Shown piece after piece: positions 1-11,616 of a DNA stretch of 64,000 bases. Source of the stretch: Tubulanus polymorphus (lineage: Eukaryota; Nemertea; Palaeonemertea; Tubulaniformes; Tubulanidae); contig NC_134027.1 of NCBI RefSeq assembly GCF_964204645.1, positions 10,778,485 to 10,842,484 of the forward strand, read 5' to 3'. Each line of letters begins with the position of its first letter. Position 1 is the stretch's first letter. Below the pieces are notes generated by a model. It saw only the letters and a list, made by a program, of their open reading frames with translations. It was not told the DNA's origin and made no database searches. The position numbers and the translations under genes are program-made.

Positions 1-200
1 TAAGCTTCCCGAAGAGTGTAAGCAAGTTTGACGGTACTGTCCAACTTGGATATCGAGATAAAATCAGACTTGAGCTCAGTCCACTGCATTATTGTTTATT
101 TGTGAGCAGATGTCACTAAGGATTTTCATAGTGAAAGTGAAAAACTTGGGAAAAACTTTGAGTGTGAATTTCATTTTGTGACTAATTGATTAAAGAGGGT
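1..200. other. AT-rich sequence, no feature seen
   Basis: No repeat of the recognised families, no splice-bounded ORF. Confidence 0.3.
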
Positions 201-372
201 GTTCACACTTAAACCACTCACTCGATACTAAACAATGCTTAAACAAAGGGAAGTGGATTTCCGGTACCAGTTACAGATCAGATGCAATAATTTGACCCGT
301 GCTATAATTTGGTTTGAGTCTGGTCCGACATTTTTGGTCGGGCTGAAGATGCTTATGTGATCGTGTAGTATT
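201..372 (+). mobile_element. Family A element, left-truncated
   Basis: Carries the family core (CACTCACTCGATACTAAAC, GCTTAAACAAAG, TTTCCGG), the TTTGACCCGTGCTA stretch, GGTCCGACATTTTTGGTCGG, and the right end GATGCTTATGTGATCGTG. The GGCCAAAT-rich left arm is missing. Orientation is called plus when the CACTCACTCGATAC core reads on the plus strand. Confidence 0.75.
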
Positions 373-1887
373 GTAAAACCTGATGCGCGAATTGAATTAA
401 TATTATACACATTTTTACGAAGTGTCATCTCACCATTCCGCGAGTTATGGTAGAGCTACCGATTTGTCGTCGGTATATCATTAAAATTTCGCTTCGCGAA
501 GAGTCTTTACTCGTTACGATTCGAATATAATCAATTCCGCGTCGGTCTGTGAAATTTCCGTCCGTCGTTTGCAAAGGCGGAATTCACACGCGGAGCCGCG
601 CATAGAAAGCCGCGCAAAGAACGACCGTCGTGTATTGTGCACGCGACGCTGAAGCTGCGTTTGAAGTAGTCGCGAACGAACGAATCTTCAAAAATTTCAT
701 CCGAGTTTGAAGAAGAAAAAAAAATTTCGAAATAAAATTTTTTTCTATATTTCTCGGTTTTCATAGCTGCCATACGAAGGGCAAATTCCCGTTTCATATC
801 AACGATGATATCGTGAATCGTTTTCACCTGAAACTGTATAACGTTGACACAGCTTGTATATTTCAGTAGAATGCTATTCAGATGACATTTTCAAACTGAT
901 TTTTTCTAGCAATCTATTTCGAGCATCGTATAAATGATTATTATGTAGTGACATTTCTCATTGGAAATCTAGATTTTAATCCGCCGATTAACACAGCCCG
1001 ATCTAAGGGAGCTGTCACAAACTCCTAGTTTCGAAGTGCCCTAAAAGAATTGGCGAATATTTTACATACAGCGATTATTTAAGGAATGCTTTTTTTTCTT
1101 TTCTCGTTTGCAAGACTTTTTGTCCGATTTTAGAATAAGCAGCCAAATACATGTGACATGGTGGGGCAACTGGGTGTTTATAGGTCGGGTAAATCTTGTT
1201 TTTGGTTAGTTGAACATGATATTAAGTTATTTGACCCTCTAGCACTCATAACAGCCGCAGCCAGGCGCGCAATATTTCACTGCAATGGCCGCAGCTACCC
1301 AAAAAAACTCATTTCCAAACATAATGTTTTGTACTGCGCACCCAACGAGTGGAGTCAACAAAGCTACATGCTTGTGTATTTCACTTTCGTTAATTAAAAT
1401 GTATGGTTACCATATGAAGATTTTGAGAAATTTACGTTTGAGAGTTAAAAACCGATATTCTCAGATATTCTTAAATTGAATACAGTTTTACAACAAAAGA
1501 ATCCGGAATTCTGCGCCTTACAGAAGGAAATCCCATAACGCCTTTACAACCGCCTTTGTTCAATTATGACCAATGACTTGAACTGCCCCCTTTTTGGCCT
1601 GGACCCCTTTGAAAAATCATAGATAAACGTCATTACTAATAAAAAAATTGTAATCCCATTGTACACACCTGTTCATTATTACGGATATTGCCGTCATTAA
1701 TTGCGCGCAGTGTTGCATGTGATTCATTCACACACTGCTGTGAAATTAGGAGATTATTTCAGTAGCGGTAACAGATGGTTATATTTTTTTTAATTTTCAA
1801 ATGTTTCGTGTCATTTTACTCTTGACGTTACTATTTGTATTATAAATGGTTCGGGTAGTTGAAATAAACCGATATTCCCACCATAGC
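373..1887. other. Intergenic; CpG-rich patch at about 430-660
   Basis: 430-660 is clearly CpG-rich with a 98-codon minus-strand frame (531-827) lacking family hallmarks; I do not call it a gene. The remainder is AT-rich without recognised repeats. Confidence 0.3.
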
Positions 1888-1888
1888 T

Positions 1889-2171
1889 AGCCGCGATCAC
1901 GCCAAATTGGCGGATCAGGTTAAATTTGGCCGCGCCTAATTATTAGAGCAACTCACTCAATGCTAAACAATGCTTTAACAAAATGAAGTGTCATTTCCGG
2001 AACCAGTAGCAATCCACACGCAATAATTTGCCTGTGCTGAAATTTGGCAAAGGCCGTGTCCAACGTTTTTGGCCAGGTCAAATTTGGCCCAGGCCCGTTT
2101 GGTACGCGTATGAACAGTTGTTCCAGGACAAATTTCGTCTGGGCCGAAAATGCTTGTGCGATCGCGTCTTA
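1889..2171 (+). mobile_element. Family A element, near full length
   Basis: Starts AGCCGCGATCACGCC, ends TGCGATCGCGTCTTAT. Contains the CACTCAATGCTAAACAATGC core, CCGGAACCAGTAGCAA, and GGCCAGGTCAAATTTGGCCC. The ends are inverted copies of one another, as in a MITE. No transposase frame. Confidence 0.82.
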
Positions 2172-3446
2172 TGCGCAACAGGTTTATGCATTAATCACCA
2201 AGTGAACAGGCTTTAACTCGGGGTGATTACTACCTCGATCCCTGAGCACACTTTCAGAAGATGAGTTCAGACAAAATTCGATGACATTCCCAGACTACAG
2301 CTAAGAAATCAGCTTATAACTTGGCGACAGGAATTGACTACGTGATCGAATGAAATTACACTTTTTGTCTCAATCACAATGCAGCGAAAAGTGTGGGATT
2401 TCCCTTATCAGGTATTGCGGAATATAGAATAGTGTCTTTCCAGATATGAAAGTGCTAGTTAATTCTGGATGGAGAAATTATTTCATGATTTATCATTTTT
2501 CAGAATGTTACATCTGCATATAACTTGTTACCATGTTCTGCCTCCAAAATGGCTTATAGATAATCTTCCACGCACTCATGATGTGCCCTACAGTGATTAT
2601 TACGCCAAGACCTTATATTACCCGTACTCATTTCAACCCTGTAACCACCTTTATGAAATGGTTCCATCTGTTGGTTGACTTGTCGAATGTATAAGCCCCT
2701 GCCCCCTGGTCAGAGATCTCCAAAATGGCATGGGTCAAATTGGGTCAAAACGGGTGAATATTGCGCCAAGTCCCAAGTATATATTTTAGTAATATATCAT
2801 ATTACAACCATTGCACACTTATTCAATGCTGAGTCGGATCCTGGAGCATGTCAAGAGATGGTCGCACGAATTGGCAATTGCAAAAAAACGTGGGATGTAG
2901 GGCCCTGGGAAATTTTGAAGGCCACTATTTCTAGATGGTTACATCATGTGCTCCATCTGCTGCCCGTGTCCATACCTGCAATGGTTCTATCACAGTCTAT
3001 CCACAAGTGGTTTCGATGTGAATCATATAATTGTTTTATACGCGCGCGCGCGTATGTCTGAGATATCATTGATTCATTAATATTATAGTTTAATATGCTG
3101 GTACATGTACACACGCTTTTCCATGCAAACGTAAACACCTGCTGGGGTTTGAGATTGTTATGTCAGGTTGTCACGAACGCGAAATACTTTTTCGCACGAT
3201 TGCGACCGCACTTTTATTCGACGATTAAGTGCCAGTAGTAATTCAGTGAAGTACTTACCTCAAATGGCAAATTTTCCGCAAACAAAACCATATACTTACC
3301 GTCAAAAACCTAGTGTGAACTGACTTAAGGGTGGGTGAATTTTGAAATTTTGAATCTGTTCTATTGAGATGACTGTGGCAAACTGTTTTGCTTTCTTTCA
3401 TCAGTCAAGAAATTTTCCATTGTCATGCCATTTATCATGATACAAA
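2172..3446. other. Intergenic, no supported gene
   Basis: The longest frame (2675-3061, 128 codons) shows no domain, signal or splice context. A short alternating CG run lies at 3040-3053 (ACGCGCGCGCGCGT). Confidence 0.3.
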
Positions 3447-3663
3447 CAGGGCGGTCACTGTCCTGGATAACCTGGAAAACTCAGTATTTGGATATGTTGT
3501 TGGCCACATGTGTCATTATCAATACGCGATTCATGAAAAATGAATAAATTTTAACATTTTAAACCAAGACATTCCTTTTTACTCGGGGGAATTTTGTGTT
3601 ATAACATCGAAAAATCAGGGAAATCTGGAGGAATTCGTAAATCGCCAGAAAGTGGCCTTCCAG
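3447..3663. mobile_element. Family D (hAT-like) non-autonomous element
   Basis: Starts CAGGGCGGTCACTGTCC and ends AGTGGCCTTCCAG. The interior has CTGGAAAACTCAG and AAATCAGGGAAATCTGG. This layout (CAGGGTGGCCAC-type ends with CAGGGAAA-rich interior) is a common marine-invertebrate hAT-like MITE pattern. Confidence 0.6.
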
Positions 3664-3970
3664 ACAAACTGTTTCAAAGTAGAGGATATTTCGGTGCCCT
3701 TATTTGCTGAAAAAGAGGCCTTTTTTCTGTTGGTTCTGTGGACATCACGACCCCTGAATCCCCCATGCTTCTTCTATTAGCAGTATATCCCTACTGCAAA
3801 CTTGCTGTTTGCGGGGCTGGTAGATATATGAGTCTAGGTGTGTATATAGTATATATTCAATTTTAGGTGGATATCGAAAACCTTTGCGTAAATACTTAAC
3901 TTTATATACCTCAACAACATCATCGATTAATCCGAACCTAGTTATCATATTGCCGGGTTTCTGTCTCGTA

Positions 3971-4190
3971 AACAGAGCTGCCAACTTTTCCTGATTTTCA
4001 GTATGCGTTACTCTTTTGTAATGAGAAATACTGTTTATATTTGTTTGATGTGTACAGAAATATGAAAGATGTTACAGAGGATCTTACTGTTGATTACTGA
4101 TCCATTTGAACATTTTCTTTCATATTTCAGTGAAATGTTACTGAAAAGAATTCAATTTGTTACTGATAGCACTTTTCACAGGTTGCCAGC
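3971..4190. mobile_element. Family C element, full length
   Basis: Ends GAGCTGCCAACTTTTCC and TTTTCACAGGTTGCCAGCCC are inverted relative to each other. Interior words (TTTTCAGTATGCGTTAC, GTACAGAAATATGAAAGATG, CATATTTCAGTGAAATG) recur at 10.0, 10.2, 29.5 and 29.8 kb. Confidence 0.72.
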
Positions 4191-4198
4191 CCTGCGTG

Positions 4199-4229
4199 TG
4201 TATATATATATGTATATATATATATATAT
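4199..4229. repeat. (TA)n microsatellite
   Basis: Interrupted TA run immediately right of the family C element. Confidence 0.85.
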
Positions 4230-4476
4230 TTTCTGCAATGATTTTGTTACCGAACGGAGCGAAGTTGTTGTATCCGGCGTGCATGCGGCTTGGTTCGTAT
4301 TAAATTCTCAGCTGCGACAGTTAAACGGAACTTTAATCCGATTTCAGTCCCCGGGAAATGAAATGCCGAAACTCGATTTCAGTTCCGTACGATTTCGGTA
4401 TGCGCGGACAAGACGAGGGTTGCTTGAGACCGAAAGTGAAGCGAGTTCGGATTTTGACGAGTCAGAGTTGAATGAT

Positions 4477-4930
4477 AGCCATGATCGCACGGAGATGATT
4501 TTGCCCAGGTAAAACACTGGCCCCGGCCCAGATTAGGCCCATTAGGACCACTCACTTCACTTTTCACAGCATCCAGGGTGGCCACAAGCAATTCCAACAA
4601 ATCATCAGGAAATCAGGGAAGAGTCGGGGAATTTTCTTTTCTTTAGAAAAACTCAGGCTAAAAATCGGGGATAAGTCAGTGAAATTTGTTGAGATTGCTA
4701 GATCGACTGTAAAATCAAACGGTCTCTGTCTATGTCTTATGCTATTTGACTGTGTCAAGGGATAAGTATGAGTATCAGGGAAAAGTCAGGAAAAGGCAAG
4801 TCAGATAAAAGTGGCCATCCTGGCATCATTTTCGATAGTATTTTAGTAACGAGCACATTTCTAGTGAACTAATAAGGCATAGACAGGCCAGTTCAACCCA
4901 GGCCGAATCATCGTGTGATCGTGGCTTATG
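4477..4930. mobile_element. Family A fold-back copy split by a family D insertion
   Basis: Left end AGCCATGATCGCACGGAGATGATTTTGCCC and right end GCCGAATCATCGTGTGATCGTGGCTTAT are both of the GATGATTTGGCC type, so the copy is more symmetric than usual. A different element occupies 4573-4823 inside it. Confidence 0.6.
4573..4823. mobile_element. Family D (hAT-like) element nested in family A
   Basis: TIRs CCAGGGTGGCCAC and GTGGCCATCCTGG are near-perfect inverted repeats. The interior has CAGGGAAGAGTCGGGGAATT and CAGGGAAAAGTCAGG. No transposase. No exact target duplication could be read at the edges. Confidence 0.75.
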
Positions 4931-6582
4931 TATGCTCGACATATTGTTTGTTTTACTTGGTAAGCGGGAGTAACGGCTGGGACTTACGGGGACTTCTGAG
5001 ATGCGTTTAAAACATTAATTGCCAATCTAGCATCGTCATGCCGTTTGTAAATTATGTCAATCGATTAAAAATTAATTTCGCTAACCTGCACTCAAATATC
5101 TTACATTCGTACAATCGGCAATTATATTCGGTTTATTCGTATATTCACGGAAACTATTTGCTAAACGGTGTCGAGTTTCGATAAATCACCGAGATGGGTT
5201 TCGTCAAACGGCTGTTCAGGCGGGCGCGTTGATGAAATGAAATAGTTTTGAATTACACTGAAGTGTGCTCGTGTGCGCGCATGTGTAATCAATTTCAATG
5301 TCCGCTTTAAAACCGTGCACCCTTCATATTCCGGATTCAAGGGGGGAGAGGGAGAGAATATGACATAATTTCACAGGGATGTGCTTCTATTATCAAGAAG
5401 AACGGACCGCATTTCGCGAGAGTCTTAAGCTCGCTTACTCATTGCGAAACCTTTTGTCAAAATTTTTCCCCATAATTTGATTTGATTAAAAAGACTTCGG
5501 TAAACCTCGCGTGAGGTCGGATCTTACCAAGAAAAATCTTCCGAGTTCAAAAAGCTCAGATTTGCAGCTTTTGTTTTGAAAACGACAACTCAAGAATTAG
5601 TTTCTGTTAACGGAAGATTAAATTAACATCTACAAGAAATGAATTTAAAAATCCGAACTATTTCGGGTTTATTGCACTAACCGCAACTAAAACAAACGAC
5701 TGTTGACATGTATCGTCGATTTCCAGCCAGGAACAGGGAAGAAATCGAACTGGCCTTCGACTTTCAGTTAGCAATTTAGAATTTGATTTTTAGATTTGAA
5801 TTTTTATTTTGGGACCGAAAAAACTACTACGAGTTTCCAACGCTTGGGGATATGAATTTCTTTGAAAAAAGAGAATGGAAAAATCACGACCATGAAAACT
5901 CATCCGATATAAGCAATCATCCAACTTTCTGCGATCCGACTTACGCAAGGATTTCGGCGTATTTTATATGAAGTAGTAAACTAGCTCTATCGTGAAAGAG
6001 ATATCTTCGCATCAACTTCTCCGTACTTCAAATAGCTGAAATCCCATCCGAGGGTATAACTGCGCGCGGTTCAGATTCCATGTCGCGTCCGCAATGTGTA
6101 TCGAATTTCTGCACCGCTACTATACGTCGCTAAGAACCGGTACGGATTTCAACAGAAACGGTAGATAAATCGTGTGCGCGCATGAAATGTAATTTTGATG
6201 ATGCTCTTGATTTTGTAGAGACGACGCCCGAGGTGTTCACTCGCGAGTATGAAATGAGAATTTGATAGCGAGTTAGCGCGCCGCCGCGTCGCAAATCTCA
6301 TTTGACCGAAATGAGAAGTCGAATCGAATTCTCAGATGGACAGGGGCCGGATCGAAATTTTTCCACGCTGCGTTGTTGAATTTTTCTTTAGCGGTAATAA
6401 ACCTAGACGAACGTGTTTCTATATTGGAATAATCGAATTTAAGATGGCGGTCCGCTTTGATGGGTTTTGCGTAAACTTGTGAGCATTGAAGAATATAGAA
6501 TAACTTAGGTTGAATTTGTTATTAAGCAGACATCATCCCTCTGGCCAAAATCCGACTGACAGAAGGAAAAAATACCACACAA
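4931..6582. other. Intergenic, no supported feature
   Basis: Mixed AT-rich sequence with CpG-rich patches near 5400-5500 and 6050-6330. GTGTGCGCGCATG occurs at both about 5273 and 6173. No ORF with recognisable content. Confidence 0.3.
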
Positions 6583-6848
6583 CTTAACTTTTTCAGCGTG
6601 CAATGTATGAATCAGTGATGACATGGCTAGTACACCGCATTGAAGTGTAATTGATGTAATTAGTATCTCTATTGAAAGATGGCAGCACCTGTCAAGCATA
6701 GTTGATAATTAGTTAACTAATGATACGCTGCACTGTGGTGTAGATGTACAATAGCACTATGACTGTCATTCAACGCGCTGGGGTGGAATTTTCAAATTAT
6801 CTCCATCACTTTCAGGTATAAATTAGTCAGCACTGAAAGAGTTATTAA
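6583..6848. mobile_element. Family B (piggyBac-like) MITE
   Basis: Begins with a decayed end (TTAACTTTTTCAGCGTGC), contains AGTACACCGCATTGAAGTGT, ATTGAAAGATGGCAGCACCTG and CACTGTGGTGTAGATG, and ends CAGCACTGAAAGAGTTATT. Confidence 0.7.
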
Positions 6849-7130
6849 ATCTTGGTAGAGTTTGACATGTATTGTATTGAATTTGGGAGACACCGAGTCC
6901 CTAAAGCAAAGGCTAGGTTCGGGGTTATGGTTTGTAATGTCATCCATTTTATATACTTTTTCATGATATTGGATACCACAAATGTTTCAGACAGCTGGAA
7001 GTAACCATGGTGTCGAGGAAAAATGCAATTCCATATTTCTAACAATTGGGTTCACTTATTAGTAGTGTAATCGAAGAATGCCATCTAAGATATGAATTTT
7101 GGCAACAAGATTTTATATATCAATGAGGTA

Positions 7131-7264
7131 GAACATATGTCGGGCATTTTGAAGTGAAAAGGGTCAGAATGATTCTGCAATACATTAAACTATCTTCCTT
7201 TAGATAGAAACTATCTTCCTTTCGCATAGACCTTTTTCGCTTCAGAATGCCGCAACATTTGTTC
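7131..7264. repeat. Inverted repeat / small fold-back element
   Basis: Arm 7131-7165 (GAACATATGTCGGGCATTTT, then GAAGTGAAAAGGGTC) pairs with 7229-7264 (GACCTTTTTCGCTTCAG, then AATGCCGCAACATTTGTTC) at roughly 30 of 36 positions. The loop includes a direct repeat of AACTATCTTCCTTT. Confidence 0.65.
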
Positions 7265-7824
7265 CATTAAAAAAAGTTAGAAAAAATGATATTTAAGATG
7301 CTATTTTTCAATTCATCGCACCTCAATGTTAAGAAAGTGTGCTCTAGCATTTTCTTCTGTACTGTGGATGGACCTTCATCATACTCTAAACTGACGTCGA
7401 CTTTAAGTTTCTTTCGAATAATATCGGGAATAATTAATCAAATTTATCCAGGTCACTTTTTACATCGGTTTCTTTGTTATCATATTAGCGTTTGAATGGT
7501 GTAGGAATAAACGAATTATGAGAATATTTGATAGTTTGAATACTGGGAGATTGAATTCGAAGAGCCGACATGTAAATAGATTTAAAATCTGAAATTAAAG
7601 TTCATCGGAAATCAATTTGTTACAATGTAGTTGGCGATGATTGAATTTATGAGTATAGTGAATAAATCTTGCGTGCGTGTGTGCGTATGCGCTACGTGAT
7701 CAGAATTGAAATAATCAATTTATCAAGACAATTTTTATCATACAGAGTGATCTACCTGTTTGGTATCATATCAGCGTGTAAGCCAGTTATCCCACCAGAT
7801 GGCGTTACTAAATTATGGGTCAAA

Positions 7825-8147
7825 ACCTAACTCGGGTCAGATCTGATGCGATCGCCGGGTCGTAAGGAATCAGTCACCAATTTTCCAGTTGGGGAATTTT
7901 TGCGACATGAGTGTACTTAAGATCGCTAAGACTGGTCCCGGACTAATCATAAGCTGAATGGACATGTTCTTTTTCTTACGACGATCAGATCTTTTGTGAC
8001 CTGAGCGCACTTACGACCATTCGTAAGGTCGTAGTCAATGAACAGCGATGTACACATCACATGACTTAAGCGTTCGGTTCGAAATGATCTCGGATTGCCG
8101 GTGACCTGAGTGAAGCTAAGATATTAGTGCGATCTGAGTTAGGCATT
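7825..8147. mobile_element. Possible MITE with CTAACTC ends
   Basis: Left end CCTAACTCGGGTCAGATC and right end GCGATCTGAGTTAGGCAT are inverted matches (about 13 of 17). The interior is rich in short words (TTACGAC, GACCTGAG) in both orientations. Single copy in the window. Confidence 0.4.
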
Positions 8148-9084
8148 AGTATGACATCAGCTCGGCTTTAGCCGAAATTTTTAGACCGCCTAGTCTTTAA
8201 ATCATCAGCAAACGAGCCGGAGCAATCTATAAAAGAATGACTTTTCTACTTTCTATTAAGTGTAATTGATAATTGATTTACTTCTAGATATTGTGATTCG
8301 ATTAAGATTGAAATGAAGAGAAAATCAAATCGCAGATAACATACGAACTGTACTAGCGAACCTCGCAGATGCTCACTTGCCTCGGCGCGAACCTTGATTG
8401 CCGCAGTAGCATTGTCAGGAGCCGATTACTTGAGAGCATTTTTTGGAAATAAGCAGTAGTGGAAAGAATGGGATATTGCAAATTATCGACTGCTTTTTTA
8501 TTACGGCGTTTTCGTTCGATAACTATACGAGTTGGCTGGCAGAATCAGGAAATGATTTTTGTCCCATTTCGTCAATTATTGCTCGACGAACCATTAAGAT
8601 TCCGCCTTGATCACAGCGTATGTGACGGCCGGCTAACGTCAACCCGCGCCGCGAAGCACCCGAGTGAGCAACCGCGATTGTAGCCCAGGTTTTGATGGCT
8701 GCGCTTCAATTATCGGTAACTGAGCCCGATTAGCGGGATGCGAGATCCAGCCTGTTGCGTCCGCGCTTCTGTCGGTTACGATCAATGGCGACTGAACCGA
8801 CTGCGGATGGTCATGTGATGAATAGTTTGAGAATAAATTTGAATTATTGCAAATATATATATATATTTGACTTAAAGAATAGATTTCAATAATTTCAATG
8901 AATTATCTGTATATGAACCATCTTTCGATAATAGATATTTCTAAGATCTTCATCTTTCTAGTTCTTGTTCAAATATAAGGTGCTAGTGACATCATACAGA
9001 GAAGGACACTCACGCCATAAAATTACAAATTTCGTGTAGATATCATCTCTCCAGTCATCTGCCATGCCGAAGAAGGTTTGCTTT
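8148..9084. other. Intergenic, no supported feature
   Basis: A 74-codon frame at 8459-8683 lacks any family feature. A short (TA)n run at 8855-8869. Confidence 0.3.
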
Positions 9085-9420
9085 CGAAACAATTAAAATC
9101 CGAAAGTTTATGACTCAATACTAATGTCATTAACTAGTGGTTGCAATTTGTACTATGCACACGCGGCCTCTGATTGGCAAGAAGTCTTTGTCGTATCGCC
9201 ACTGAGCTCAGGTTAGTTGTGCTCGAAAGCAACTGTTGGCCTACTGTAGGCCAGAGTAGAACATGGGCAACTAGCTGGATGTAGCTTGCAACGAGTTAAT
9301 TGGCATCGGGTTATGTCAGCCTACCATAGGCCGGAGTAGGCAACTGGCATAGGCGACAAGTTAGTTGGCATTGGGCTTATGTCAAGCAGATAGGACGGGT
9401 AGCTGGCGGCCTACAGCTAT
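9085..9420 (-). mobile_element. Diverged partial copy of the 37.8-38.6 kb element
   Basis: AAAGTTTATGACT, AATTTGTACTATG, CGGCCTCTGATTGGC, CTCGAAAGCAACTG, GAGTAGAACATGGGCAACTAG follow in the same order as the reverse complement of 37980-38160. Repeated CTTATGTC/CCTACCATAGGCC words continue to 9420. Confidence 0.6.
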
Positions 9421-9951
9421 TATTTAATGACTACTTTAATTTTGCTGATAATCCCAGTTACTTTGGTAGGTGTCTCAGGTCGACGTACACCAGCCTTAAG
9501 TATCACTCGGGTGACCACCACGTCGTCTTAACATATGTTTGAATGTGTGAACTTTTTTATCAGCGATCACCGGTGCAACACATCGAACTAACATGCCCTA
9601 TCACAATTGAAACTCGAGATAAAACATGTACGACAAATTCGAATTTAGTACGGCTACAAGATTTTCACTTTCCACTTGCCTGAACATCTATCTATTAAAC
9701 TCAGACAATTTATCGCGTGGGCCTAAAAATCCAACGGGAAAATTCATAGATTTTTCCTGGCGGGAAAAAGTGTCTGGCTAGAAATGAACAAATGATTTAA
9801 ATCGGTATAAGTGTAAGCAGCTGCTGGAAATTGAATTACCTGATGATTGATCGATTGTTTTTCATCTACAGGTCAATCAACTCGCGCCGACGAAATTGTG
9901 AAATTGTTACCTGACAGACTGACATTCTGTTGCAAAACAAAAATCAATCAT

Positions 9952-10107
9952 ATACATGTACTTTCAAACCTATGCTTCCTGATTCCTGCGGTACCTGATT
10001 TTCAGTATTTGTTACTATGTGTAATTGGAAATACTGATTTGATTTGTTTGATGCATACAGAAATATGAAGATGTTACTGAGGATCTTACTGTTGATTAAA
10101 ATAAATC
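9952..10107. mobile_element. Family C element, partial, with duplicated flank
   Basis: TTTTCAGTATTTGTTACTA, GGAAATACTG, GCATACAGAAATATGAAG and GGATCTTACTGTTGATTA match family C, but the right half is lost. The preceding ATACATGTACTTTCAAACC recurs before the next copy. Confidence 0.6.
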
Positions 10108-10121
10108 CTGCATGTATAACC

Positions 10122-10380
10122 TGTATACATGCACTTTTAAACCGTCCTATGCTTAATCAGAGCTTCCTGATTCCTACCGTTCCTATTTATCAGTTGCTAT
10201 TTCGTAATGGGAAATATTGAAATTGTTTGATGCGGCATACAGAAATATGAAAGATGTTACTGAAAGTGTTAGTGTTGATTACGGATTAGTTTGAACATTT
10301 TCATTGATATATCAATGAAATGTTATTGAAAAAATTTCAATTTGTTACTGATATCACTTTCAAGAGGTTGGCAGCCCTGC
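10122..10380. mobile_element. Family C element, right-complete, tandem to the previous copy
   Basis: Includes ATACATGCACTTTTAAACC, CTTCCTGATTCCTACCGTTC, GGAAATATTG, ACAGAAATATGAAAGATG, the ATCAATGAAATGTTATTG segment, and ends CAAGAGGTTGGCAGCCC. Together with 9952-10107 it forms a diverged tandem duplication. Confidence 0.65.
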
Positions 10381-10784
10381 TTAATCTCATCGAACACTTG
10401 GCTGTTGAAGGGTCAAGGTTTGAAAATGGGAAACAATGTATCCTTAGTTAATACTGGTATATCATGTTGATTTCAATGAAATGTAGGCGAATTTCTGACG
10501 TTAATGTGATGTTATTATGAGACATAGGAAACTGATTCATTGATAGGTAAATCCCTGACTCCTGATAATGACACTGTTAGAATATCGAGAAGGGTTTTTG
10601 GAACGATGTGTGAGGATTGTTGAGAGAAATGTGAATACATCCTCAAACAGAACTGGTACTGATATCGGTGAAATGATAGTAGCGCAGGTTGAAAAGACCC
10701 AAGTTCGCACAAAAATACCTTTTAACTTTTAAACTTTATAACCACAAATAGAAAACTACATCCTCCCCCGGCAGGTATTCGAAG

Positions 10785-10883
10785 CTGATGGCATTGAAAC
10801 TCACCACGGTACAAAACGCTGCCACACTAGACACGGGCTAGCACAGCAGCGTTTCATACCGTGGTGAGTTGCGATGCCATCAG
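10785..10883. repeat. Strong hairpin, 38-bp arms with 23-base loop
   Basis: Left arm 10785-10822 and right arm 10846-10883 pair at 34 of 38 positions (one further U-G possible). They share CTGATGGCAT, ACTCACCACGGTA and AAACGCTGC. Weaker pairing continues outward for about 24 bases on each side. Size and shape resemble a pre-miRNA, but a fold-back transposon end is equally possible. Confidence 0.75.
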
Positions 10884-10929
10884 GTTCCAATTTCTCCTGG
10901 GTAGGACGAGGAAACACTCGTAAGGATTC

Positions 10930-11616
<687 letters not shown>

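Noticed and set aside
531-827. 98-codon minus-strand frame near the left edge
   Set aside because: Longer than average for the area, but with no domain, splice site or start context; CpG-rich sequence lengthens frames by chance.
4069-4512. 147-codon plus-strand frame
   Set aside because: Built from a family C element, a (TA)n run and the start of a family A copy.
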